Source: Artemisia argyi
Lineage: Eukaryota > Streptophyta > Magnoliopsida > Asterales > Asteraceae
Assembly: GCA_030686995.1 (NCBI GenBank)
Contig: CM060684.1
Coordinates: 7,399,897-7,463,896, forward strand
Reading direction: 5' to 3'
Length of the DNA: 64,000 bases
Part shown: piece after piece, positions 21,280-31,581 of the stretch
Layout of the letters: every line of letters begins with the position of its first letter
How positions within the stretch are numbered: the first letter of the stretch is position 1
The notes under the pieces: model-generated
Seen by the model: only the letters and a program-made list of their open reading frames with translations
Database searches by the model: none
Told to the model about the DNA's origin: nothing
Translations under genes and position numbers: made by a program

Positions 21280-22507
21280 ATATCATTCGCCTTGACCCGT
21301 ACATGATCAAAATGGGTCAATATGGGCAAGAATGGCACTATGCCAAACACCCTTTAAACTATAAAGAAACTACTTAACTACTTGATCATTACATAACCAT
21401 GAGTTTATATGTTCGTACACAAAAGCATACAACCTAGGGCGTTTCTTGGTAAGAGAGCGTGTAGGGAAAAATGCTCCATACCCAAGTATTTCACCGAGGT
21501 CTAGTTCTCGGTCTTCGTACCCTTAATTGCACTACCACTAGCTTCACCTATAATAAACATAACGAAGCAACGTAAGCAATAGCTTAGTGAGATAACATAT
21601 ATAAGATACTAATCATAACATGGCATAATACTATAGTTGCTTCGTATTGTTATTATATACTAGTCGCCCACTAAGGACGTTGTGAACCCATATTGGTTCA
21701 ATATAACTGAAAATGTTCTAGTCGTCCACTTAGGACGTCTAAGTCATATATTCCATGACTTTGAGCCCCTTATACACACTGATCATCCACAAAGAATGTC
21801 TAAGTCCCATTAAACGAGATGAGACACTAATAAAGGCTCGGTCATCTACTAAGGATGTCTAGGCTCCATTTCGGAGCCTGTTATGACATAATAACATGTG
21901 TCGTCCACTTAGGACGTCTATACCCATAATTCGAGTCATAATGCATATACTTATGCAAATCGCCCACTTAGGACGACTAATTTTGCTATGTCGTCCACTT
22001 AGGACGCTATACAAGTAGTATCGTGGAAATAGAGTTAAAATAACATAACTAAACCCAAACGGGTCATTCGGGGCTGTTTTGACCCGTCTAGCATAATTCA
22101 CATATAAACATACTACAAGTAACTCATTTAGACACATAACGTATAATTGTAACACCATGAACTTGTAACTCAAATATACTACATGAACCTTAACATGAAT
22201 ACCACAATTAAAGTGGCACACTATGGGTTACTAAGGACCTGTTTCTATGCTTAAATATGTTACTCACCTCGAAAACGCTTGAATAGAACACAAGCTCCCT
22301 TAAAGACGTCCCTGGCTAACTCTTATAACCTAGGAACACATAATTTATATGAAACTTATTAGGAACTTGATTAAGCTTACCATAGTAAGCACTAAAAGAA
22401 TAGATAAGCCATAAGAGGGTGTTTGGTTCGTGGCTTATATAACCACACTCACATGATTTCTGAAAATTAACACCACAAAATGGTGTTATAGCACCTTAAT
22501 AAGGTAC
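21280..22507. repeat. Dispersed repeat A with palindrome array (left part)
   Basis: Colinear with 46765-47980. Landmarks in order: CACTATGCCAAACACC, GTAGGGAAAA, CACCGAGGTCTAGTTCT, GCACTACCACTAGCTTCACC, CTTAGTGAGATAACATAT, the CGTCC/GGACG array, AACGGGTCATTCGGGGCTGT, and GTTACTCACCTCGAAA. No open frame. It is probably the LTR or UTR of a Ty3-type element (inference). It is split by the solo LTR at 22513. Confidence 0.75.
21661..22010. repeat. CGTCC-ACTTA-GGACG palindrome array, copy A
   Basis: Seven units based on TCGTCCACTTAGGACG, each a 5-bp inverted repeat with a 5-nt loop, at 40-70 bp spacing. Exact copies lie near 21720, 21901 and 21991; the others carry one to three changes, several of them compensatory (for example CATCC...GGATG-like). 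The intervening text differs from unit to unit. Confidence 0.8.
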
Positions 22508-22512
22508 CCATC

Positions 22513-25500
22513 TGTCACACCCCCAAGATCGGGTCCAGCGGAAGCATACATGTAGCTGGGGTGTAACTCAATTGGTATTACAACACAAGTTCAAAAATGG
22601 TTTTCACTTCAATCATTTAGAATAAAATAGTTAAGTCAAAAATATTGTATTTACATCGTTAAAAGTAGTGCGGAAGTAGGCCCTTAAAATAGTTTAAAAC
22701 GGTCCCCATATAAATAATCAGAGTCTTCTATGACCATGCCATGCCCTGCCAAAACCTCCAGTAGTGTGCCATAGCTTAAAACCTGAAAATACATGCTAAA
22801 GTGTCAACACAAGGTTGGTGAGTTCATAGAGTCTTGTGAAAAAGAATGTAATGCATTGAATTGAAGATTTCCCAGCAAAGGCATCGTAAATCCACTCAGT
22901 TCCAAGTCCCGCCATAAGAGACTTGTAACCTGTGTGTTTAAAACCCACTGCCAAATGTAATAAGTTTGATACCAAAAGCATTGTAATTCAGTAATAAGGC
23001 TGATGCAAAGGCATCGTATTTCAGTAGTAAGACTTGATGCAAAAGCATCGTATTTCAGTAATAAGACTTGATGCAAAAGTATCAGGAATTTATCAGTAAT
23101 TTTGTATGTACAATAGCCCAAGTATAAAGTAAAGTACTAAGATTTCAATAATGAAACCCACATTGGCTCTTAAGCTCATGGCCCCGAAGCTAGACTTTGT
23201 AATGCCCCAACAGAGTGTTTACCAGACACTCACTTGATAAGACATGAAATGCATTCGTCCCGTTGGAGCAACCCAACGCGAATGGAGGCGTCACCCTCGA
23301 TAGATCTATCCACTCACTCTCGCTTAGTACTTGAAATTAACGGTCCATGAAATAAAGGGGACTTGTCGTGACGTGGTAATAAGACTACTTAAGCAATGTA
23401 AGAACTTTATACTTTGGCATTGTACAAAAATAGTTGCTGCAATGTATTCTCCCCCATGGGATTTGAAATCGTATAAAAGTATAACACGAGTATTTAAGCA
23501 TGTATCTCCCCCAAAGAGTTTGTAAAGTAATTAAACCAGTAAAAGTGGGGCTATGACTCACCTGATATGATGGTACCATGAACATGTAATGAGCTGAAAA
23601 ACAAGGCGCGCACACTAGCCGCAACCTAAAATGAATGATGTACGATCTACTTTAGATCATGAAATGATGTTATGAATGTCCATGCTCATGTTTCCTATAC
23701 CACTCTACTCTTTGAAAAACACTTGTATTATCAAAAATATATATTCCAAGAATTTGGAAAATATTGCTATTAGAAAATATAAATAGCTAGTTATAATATA
23801 TATATACTTATATATATATAACGTAAGTTTCCATGTTAGCGTTGAAATACTCGGGTTGTAATCCTTGAAATGATGAAAACATACTCATAATAACTAATAC
23901 TACGTTAGTTATAAAGCTCGGTATTTGATATTACTTCTAGCTTAAAAATGTACTTCGTAGTTTTTGCGCCAAATTTAATAAAAGCTGTCAAATATAAAAG
24001 GGTTTTAGCCGATATTCAAACGAGTATATCTTTGTCGTTACTTGTCCGTTTTACTTGTTCTTTATATCCACGGTTACGTCTTAGTATGTAGTAATATATT
24101 TTGGAAAGCTCGGCTCCTCCGGGTTACGTCTAAAGTCTCTTTTTGTCCAATGAAAAACGTCCAACAGCATACATTTTCAGAAAAATACTTTTCGTCTACA
24201 ATCTTGCAAAAATCATAACTCCTTCGTTATAGACTCTTTTTAATCCGTTCTTTCGCCTACGGATTCGTTTTTGAAAGTATTTTCTAAAAATTTTGCCAAA
24301 GTTCCCTTGGTGTTTACTGATTTTCCAGATTTTTACAAAACGGGACAGCATGTCTAAAATAGGTTCCAAATCAAGTTTTCAAGGTTAAAAACTAATTTCT
24401 ACCATCACCAAACCTCTTGTAATCACCACATGGCTAATCTAATCTTACCATACACCTTCTTAGGGTGCCATGGACTCCTAACCAAGTTATTAGAGCAAGG
24501 GGATTCATAACTAAAAAGTTAGGGTTTGTATGTTTCTTTTTAGCCAAAATAAAGTGTGGTATAGCTACTTGTACATGGTTTTTAGCATGATACTTATGTA
24601 ATACATGTAAAAATAGGATGATCCATGAAAAAATAAAGATGAAAACTTACTTGATAAAATGAGATGATTATAGGATGATTATGCTTGATGTTCTTGTGTT
24701 TTTGTTGCTTGATTCTTGATTAGGCTTGTAAAATGAACAAGTTTGGTGCTTTAGCTTTTGAAAAACCATGGATGGATCATGTGGTTTGGTTTTGGTCGTG
24801 GGTTTTGCAAGAGATGGGGAAGAGATGAGAAAATTTTCTATCTTTCTAAAAAGTGTAGATAATGATTCTTGATTTTTGGTTAAGTGTAGAATTTAGAGGT
24901 TTATTAGTTTAAAATGAATACATTAATGCACATGGTTAAAGGGTGTGGTCTTGGGCCGGTTTTTGGTGTGAAAAGGAGTAGCCAAAACGGTTTTGATCAC
25001 TTAGAAAATATAGTGTAATATTAGTTGTAGTTTGGTGTAAGTATTAGTCATAATCGGGTACCGGGTTTAATAGCAATAAACGTTCACGAAGTTAACCGGG
25101 ATGAAATAAAAGTTATAATAATGATAAAAACATATTAAAAATATGTTGGGTACATTTACTGAGTGATCGGGTGATTAATGTTTAGTTTTAACGAAAACCG
25201 TCGTTATATTCATACGCGTACGTTATAAATAAAATAAATTTCCAAAGTACTGGGTAACTGAATGTTATAACTTTTATGATGTTAAAATGGATATAAAAAT
25301 ATGTCGGGACCATTGTGGGAATATTTAGATATATTCGTCGTGTATAAACCGGGTGTTAACGTTTACTATAAATACTTATACGTAAAAACGTTAAATGTAC
25401 TGAATATAGAAATTTGAAAATCCTGAGAGTGGTATAACATGAAAATGCTGTTATGATGATATGCAGACTATCCCCAGTCCGTATGCAGTGTACTTAACAC

Positions 25501-25783
25501 TAATGAAATGAATTCGCACCTAAACCAATCCGGTTACGCGAATTTGAATACCCGTAAACTAAATTTACGATGAAATGAGTAATGCAAGTGAATGGTGAAA
25601 ACTTTTCCGGAAATGAATAGTGTTCGGTGAATAGTAAAGCAGAACATCAAACTGACCTCGAAAACGATGAATAGTAAAACGATGAATAGTGTTTTGATGA
25701 ATAGTGATTTATGAATAGTAAAAAGTCGAAGTTTGGGAAAATGACCTGAAATGGTAAATGACGTGAAATGGTGAGTTGTGACA
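22513..25783. mobile_element. Solo LTR, 3.27 kb
   Basis: Begins TGTCACACCCCC and ends GTTGTGACA: TG...CA with a 7-bp terminal inverted repeat (TGTCACA/TGTGACA). It is flanked by the 5-bp duplication CCATC (22508-22512 and 25784-25788). The duplicate of the flanking repeat at 47975 has the uninterrupted site CCCATCACTT. It has no PBS, PPT or coding region, so it is best read as a solo LTR of a large Ty3/Gypsy-type element. Inside are tandem units of about 35 bp (22975-23090, GATGCAAAAGCATCGTATTT) and repeated ATGAATAGT motifs (25610-25725). Confidence 0.82.
22975..23090. repeat. Tandem repeat inside the solo LTR
   Basis: Three units of about 35 bp, each containing GATGCAAA(A)G(C/T)ATC and TTTCAGTAATAAGACT. 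GATGCAAAAGCATC is itself a short palindrome. Confidence 0.75.
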
Positions 25784-26110
25784 CCATCACTTTTCTAACC
25801 AATTCTACATGATTAATAGTGTACTTGGTGATTTCTCAAAAATTATAATTTCATATAATCATGTAAAATTCTACAATAACCCCATAATTGGCATAAAGAG
25901 ATGAACTTTAGGCTTTACCCACAACTAGGAAGCCATAGCATACTAACATCAAATTAAGATATGTTCCTTACCTCAAAGTGAGTTGTGGAAACCTTAATTT
26001 ATGCGTTTCTAGACTTAGGTAAGGTATTATCTTGCTTCAAACTTGCTCTAAATCAACTTGGAATAAAAACCCTAGATCACAAGAGGGAGATGTGCGTGAG
26101 TCGTGAGTTA
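25784..26110. repeat. Dispersed repeat A, right part
   Basis: Continuation of the repeat interrupted by the solo LTR: GTGATTTCTCAAAAATTATA, ATTGGCATAAAG, CTTTAGGCTTTACCCA, colinear with about 48010-48150. Confidence 0.7.
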
Positions 26111-26465
26111 GACTATCTTTATCAACAACCCATCACAACCCAATCTCTTAATAAAATATTATTTTCTCTTTCCTCTACCTACACAACTAATACATACAAC
26201 CAATCTATATTTTTTTTACCATTTATCAACAACCCAACTCAACCAATACATACAACCAATCTATTCTTTTATAAATAATAAATATTAAAAAGAAAAAAAA
26301 AAGGAAAACAAATAGCCATTCATTTGATGCCATGTGGCAGATTGGAGGTTGTGACTTTGGGTCACCCTATGAACTGGTTGGATGGTTTGGTTGTATGATT
26401 TTATTAAACAAACAATATTTGTGTACTATATAGATTGGAGATTGGATTGGCAACCCATCAATAAG
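26111..26465. other. Non-coding interval with a short direct repeat
   Basis: Contains two copies of ACATACAACCAATCTAT (about 26193 and 26248) in TC-rich sequence. No gene seen. Confidence 0.35.
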
Positions 26466-27127
26466 TAGGGGTGTGCACGGTTCGGTTTGGGTCGGTTTTT
26501 GGCTAAAACCGAAACCGAACCGAAATGTTTGGTTTTTATAGAACCCAAAACCGAAACCGTTCGATTTTTGGCGGTTCGGTTTTTTCAGTTTCTTATCGAT
26601 TTCGGTTCGGTTTTTCGGTTTCTAACTGTTGGGCATGGAAAATTTATAACACCAAACTTGTATTACATAAAAAAATTGGTTATTCTAATTTTTACTTTTT
26701 TTTGTCAATCTAAGAATAATAATGTTTATTCATAATTCTATAATTACACACATATAGTCATATAGATGACACACACACATGCACGTGAACGTACACATAG
26801 TATGATCATCGTCATATATTTATTAATATACTCTCAAGTAAAAACACGACACGACAAACACGCATATAAACATAAACGTTAAAATAAATATATTATAAAT
26901 CTACCCACAAAATGCATATGAATTTATAAATTTGGTTTATTTAGTTATTTATTCATATTATATTAATTATATATTATTATATAATAAAATCAGTTCGGTT
27001 CGGTTTTTACGGTTCGGTTTTTGGACGAAAACCGAAACCGAACCGTATTTTTCGGTTTTTAGATTTGGTCGGTTTTTTCGGTTTTCGGTTCGGTTTCGGT
27101 TTTTTTGGTTTTGTTTGCTCACCCCTA
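26466..27127. mobile_element. hAT-type MITE with CGGTTCGG subterminal repeats
   Basis: 662 bp. The left end TAGGGGTGTGCA and the reverse of the right end TAGGGGTGAGCA form the terminal inverted repeat. The flanking 8-bp duplication is TCAATAAG (26458-26465 and 27128-27135). An 8-bp duplication with a TAGGGGTG terminus fits the hAT superfamily. Both ends are packed with CGGTTCGGTTTT and its complement, arranged as nested inverted repeats, likely transposase-binding or fold-back structure. No transposase is encoded. Confidence 0.82.
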
Positions 27128-27599
27128 TCAATAAGCATAGTCTTAGAGAAGGAGGGAAGAGTGTCTGGATGTTTCTGTACGTTTTCCACGTTTATCTAAA
27201 GCCTTATAAGATATTTAAAACAAGTTTGATCATATGAAAACTTTAGTCCCGGGTGTAGGACCAATTCAAAGTTAGTCCTTATGCTTTAAATTTATTTTAT
27301 AAGAGGTCCTAACAAGAGTATAAGAGTTTTTATTTTATTACCTGAAAGATTGGGGTGTTACAAAGATACTTACGGTTTCAGAGATTATAATCGCAACTCA
27401 CAAACTTCTACCGCTTGACCACTCGTATGCTATTTTTAACGGGGATGATATCTGCTTAAACAGGAAACTCGTGATCCACAAATCACATATTTAATTTCGA
27501 TAGCAACAACAATCAGAATTATAATATTTATAAAATAGATTTTACACTAATAACATAGAGAAGACATACTTAAAAAAAAAAAAGAAAAAAAAAGCGAAG
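27128..27599. other. Non-coding interval
   Basis: AT-rich, ends in an A-rich tract (27570-27593). No coding signal. Confidence 0.3.
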
Positions 27600-27690
27600 T
27601 GGCAACTGGACTGAAGACTCGAACTCGCAACCTTATACTTATAAGGGATAAAGCTTAGCCTTCAAACCAGCTGCAACTTCATGTTTCGTT
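27600..27690 (-). repeat. tRNA-like (SINE-like) repeat
   Basis: Minus strand: GGTTTGAAGGCTAAGCTTTA (A-box-like), then GGTTGCGAGTTCGAGTC (B-box-like), with a T-rich end (plus-strand poly-A). One of the two best-preserved copies. Confidence 0.5.
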
Positions 27691-28214
27691 CTCAAATTTA
27701 TTTATTTATTCTTGAGTTAAAAATAAGCACCATACATTTGTATTAACTCGTATTGGTAACTAAAGCATCTCTATATAGTACATGTTCATAGAGAATGTCT
27801 ATGTCATATGGAGGTAGCATGAAGGACACCCACTCGAGACTCGACTATAAAAGGAAAGGCCGGTTCGAATCGGCAAGCCTATAAAGATGTAAACTAACAT
27901 CATGAGGATTATCACTAGCTTTAGATGTATTTCTACACTTGCAAAATATTCGATGTAACTTAAATACGGCCCTTAAGTGTCAAATTTTATAGTTACGGTG
28001 TTGGTTTATTCTCGTGAACCTATTCATAATTTTAACCACTTGAATGTAAAACTAAACCAATAAAAATAGTGCCGCTTAGTCCAGTCTAGCATAAATAAAT
28101 CTAGCAATTTAATGGATGAAACCCATTATCTTTGTGTTGATAAATCTGAGTGTATTAGTTTAATGTGTGACATGTCTAAAGAAGTAAAGATGAACTTTAT
28201 TAATAAATTCAACA

Positions 28215-28312
28215 GTAACAATAATATTAATAAAAAATTACATTTGGGTAATAAAAAAGTACTGTAACAATAATATTAATAAAAAATTACATTTGGGTAA
28301 TAAAAAAGTACT
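28215..28312. repeat. 49-bp direct repeat, two copies
   Basis: Two identical adjacent units starting GTAACAATAATATTAAT and ending AAAAAAGTACT, a recent local duplication. Confidence 0.92.
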
Positions 28313-28324
28313 GTAACATGGATA

Positions 28325-28420
28325 GGCATAATGACTCGAACACGTGACGATGAATTCATAAGAAACCAAACTTAGCCATCACGCCACCCATACTCACATG
28401 TTTGATTCTCAAATCTAGTT
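28325..28420 (-). repeat. tRNA-like (SINE-like) repeat
   Basis: Minus strand: GTGATGGCTAAGTTTGG matches the pol III A-box pattern TGGCnnAGTnGG, and GTGTTCGAGTC matches the B box. A-to-B spacing is about 35 nt, as in tRNA genes. No intact cloverleaf is apparent, so this is a tRNA-derived repeat and not a tRNA gene. Confidence 0.55.
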
Positions 28421-28889
28421 ATTTATTTTCATGTTAAAGGTAACCAACATACATTTCTTTTATTGTTTTGACTTTTGATATTTGATAAAAATCTCATATC
28501 CATGCAATACGTACGTAAGATCAATAGGAAACATTTAACTTGTAGGCAAATTTAGCTTATGTAAAATACCATGCATGTTCATATTTTGTATTTTCCGTTA
28601 CATTAAAAAACCAATAGTTAAGAAAATTATCAAGAGGAAGCATACCTACTTTAAGAGTTGTGTATACGCATAACAAAAGTATATTGCAATTACGTACTTG
28701 CATGTTTCATTCTTAAATTTATTTATTTATTCTTGAGTTAAAAATAAGCACCGTACATTTGTCTTTTTCTTGTTTTGGTCCATGATGCTTTTGATGGACT
28801 TTGAAGTACCATGTATGTGTCTGACTTTTGATGTTTAGCAACAAGACTTCAGATCTATTACCTTCATATAAAGTCAACCAAGCTGTGTG

Positions 28890-29135
28890 TAAATCCGGCT
28901 AAGATCCGGTTACATCCGTCCAAGACCCGGTTAGACCCGGCTATATCCGGCCAAGACCCGGTCATATCCGGCCAAGACCCGGTGAGATCCGGTCATATCC
29001 GACTAAAACCCGGTTAGACCCGGTCATCTCCGGCCAAGACCCGGTCATATCCGGCCAAGACCCGGTTAGACCCGGTCATATCCGGCCAAGACCCGGCTAT
29101 ATCCGCAATGACCCGGTTAGACCCGGCCAAGACCC
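28890..29135. repeat. CCGG-rich minisatellite, copy 2
   Basis: About 245 bp of units alternating AAGACCCGGTTAGACCCGG and TCATATCCGGCC. It is the longest and most regular copy. CpG and CHG sites are dense (CCGG throughout) in otherwise AT-rich DNA. Confidence 0.88.
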
Positions 29136-29484
29136 ATTGTCAGCTTCAAATGATTCCGCACATCAACAAGGTTACTGGTATCAGGTTTTTTTTCTTGTTT
29201 CGTTGAACTGCATGGTTTGAGTATATGTATCAATTAAGGATTTGAACTTAGTAGTTTCATACTGTAATATGTATACAATACTCGGCTTACTGTATTGGTA
29301 ATCAGCTATCTCGATTTTGAGCGTTTTTTGTAGTGAATCAAAAACACGTACACATATTATGAAGGCATGCATATATGTTATCTAACAAAGCTTGATACGA
29401 AAGCAAAATGTAGTTTGTTTTGAAGTACATTTTTGAATAACTTCAAAAGCTCATATATATGATAGATAGAAGCTTGATTCATTC

Positions 29485-29724
29485 TCAACCCTCAGAGAGA
29501 CATATCAAGTGTTCATCACACCTTTTTCTCATGAACAATGGTCGTCGGATCGAGCAGGCATAGGTGCCATGGTGGTTGCTAGTGGTGTGTTCAATCCCCA
29601 TCGTTGTCGTCCCCAAAAATAAAAGCATCAAAGCGATCACAATTAACCTAATTTACTTATTACTTACACCCATTATTCTTACTAATGATAGGTTCTTCTT
29701 ATTGTTCTTAAACTTTGTGTTCAT
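29485..29724 (-). pseudogene. Small membrane-peptide gene, copy with internal stop
   Basis: 80 codons from ATG (29724) to TGA (29485), colinear with the 49.6-kb copy: KNNKKN, LIVIALMLLFLGTTTMGIEH, TTSNHHGTYACSIRRPLF. TAA replaces a CAA Gln codon just before the hydrophobic segment, so it cannot encode the full product. An indel near the end also gives a shorter tail than the 49.6-kb copy. Family not recognised. Confidence 0.55.
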
Positions 29725-30691
29725 GTATACACAACAACGTAACTAGCATCTACCTGTACATGCATACATACGGAAGATTAATAAGCAGACACACACAACC
29801 AGTTTTCTCCAACGTACTAGTACTTTATGCAGTTTTAAATGGCCTAAAAAAACTTCATACATAAATAAGTCGGTAAGCACATTTTTGGTCCTTGCCAATA
29901 CTCCGCTAGAGATAACTATTTGATGAAAAGGTTACATTCATTGTAGCTGATTTAAACCTTCTTTTCCTTTATGCCTATATAAAACTCTGAATACCAATAT
30001 CAATTTTGGATACAAGTTAATGTTATAAGATCAGCGGTAAACTGATTGAGGAATAAATTCAAAACTATTTGAAACCATTTACAAAACTATTTTGAGATAT
30101 ACCAAAATAGAAAGTTGAACAATAATATTTGAACGGATGGAATACATTTTGGTGAAACAAGTGACAAACGTATGTCACGTTAAACATCAATCATATACAA
30201 GCATTACATCATAAGTCATAACGTTCTACAGAGAAAGACATTCCCACCAATTTGGATGAATAATGTGGAAATATGCTTCGTGATTCTGCAAGCTCATCAA
30301 TGGAGTTCTAATGCTACCATTTGGAATATCATCATGTAAATTTACAACTGTGGATATTCAGGGTTATCTTCTGCAAAACCATTCGAAAAATAGTTTAGTT
30401 AATAGAAATATACTTATGTCCATAACTTTGACCGTCTTGCCTATGCAATTTTATTTAAACTGACATTTTAAAAGCTATTTTAGAAGCAGGATTTGCTCAA
30501 GTGTTTGTGATAACCTAATGATCAAACTAAAAGAAATTTATGAGTTTTTCAAAGTATCACAAGATCAGCTGATGTACTATATATGTGTTAGATTTGAAGC
30601 AGCAAGACTTAAAGTTGACTTTCAAAGTCAAACAAACAGTTGGTACTAAGCTATTTCCTGATTTATGGATGGCAAATTTGATGGTAGTATC
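29725..30691. other. Interval before the LARD element
   Basis: Mostly AT-rich with no open frame. At about 30025-30047 the minus strand reads QFTADLI, identical in sense to part of the sucrose synthase exon at 38915-39081, and the preceding CTCTGAATACCAATATCA also recurs at 38845. So a short duplicate of the sucrose synthase remnant lies here. Nothing else recognised. Confidence 0.4.
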
Positions 30692-31567
30692 TGTTGGAAT
30701 ATTGGATAAATATTAATTAGTTAAATGTCTAGTATTGAACCCGAGACCTCGGGATTGCACACATTACAAACGAGAATTAAAGTTTAATAAATATTAAATG
30801 TTATGTATATTTATTAATAAACACAAGTAAAAGGATTAATGATCGTTGGTTATTAAACGTATGGACTAACTATCGTTAAATGCAAACGTAAAGGACTAGA
30901 GATGAAATATATAGCAAGAAGGATCCGGAAGACCCTCTTTGGGCTAAGGCCGGTCGACAATGGGTTGGGGAAACCCAATCCCATTCAAACTTGGACAACA
31001 AGTTTACAAGGCTATATATACAAAGTCAAGGGTTATTTGTTTCACACCTTTTGTGCACACAAATTATCCCTAAAAGTTTTCTTTTCCCTTCTCTTGCAAA
31101 ACCGATCGACACACACACAGAAACAATATTGAAACATCACTGTTTTATAATATGTGATTGGTTGCATGGTTTGCATGGTGTCATGATATATTATGTATAT
31201 TTTATACATGTATATATTATGTACGCATGATCATTAATCTATGACATGAAATTTTATATAATAAAATTACTTGTGTTTTTGTCACTAGCATCACCTTTAA
31301 TTCGTTAGTAGTTTGTGTGTACAAGAACGAGGTAACAACATACTTTTGTTGTTATCAAGGGATCGATTAACAAAACGGTAAGGGGTTAATCATTGATCCA
31401 TATAAACCCTAATTAGGGTTCATCACATATGTTCAAGATTTAATTGAAGTGCTAAACGGTACGTTCCTATTTAATTTATGTTAATCTTTTATATGTTATA
31501 GATGTTCCTACGCTTCCGCATATGTGTTTACCTATTTTATGATTGTCATGATTCTTATATTCTAACA
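30692..31567 (+). repeat. 5' LTR of the LARD-like element
   Basis: Nearly identical to the right LTR. Contains a TATATATA stretch near 31013. The short open frames inside it occur in both LTRs and are not genes. Confidence 0.92.
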
Positions 31568-31568
31568 A

Positions 31569-31581
31569 TGGTATCACGAGC
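31569..31581 (+). promoter_or_regulatory. Primer binding site, initiator tRNA-Met-like
   Basis: TGGTATCACGAGC, one inserted base relative to the canonical TGGTATCAGAGC, one base after the LTR. Confidence 0.7.

Noticed and set aside
21661..22010. CRISPR-like array (short palindromic repeats with spacers)
   Set aside because: This is plant nuclear DNA with no cas genes. Units vary, spacing is irregular, and the whole array is duplicated as part of a dispersed repeat.
22804..23121. 105-codon minus-strand frame inside the 3.27-kb solo LTR
   Set aside because: It runs through the palindromic tandem units, shows no domain, and overlaps other random frames.
28325..28420. tRNA gene
   Set aside because: A- and B-box-like motifs are present, but no acceptor stem or anticodon arm pairs, and there are many decayed copies. 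It fits a tRNA-derived repeat better.
30902..31230. Short frames of 76 and 79 codons, repeated at 37870-38198
   Set aside because: They lie inside the LTRs of the LARD-like element, and their duplication comes from the LTRs, not from coding constraint.
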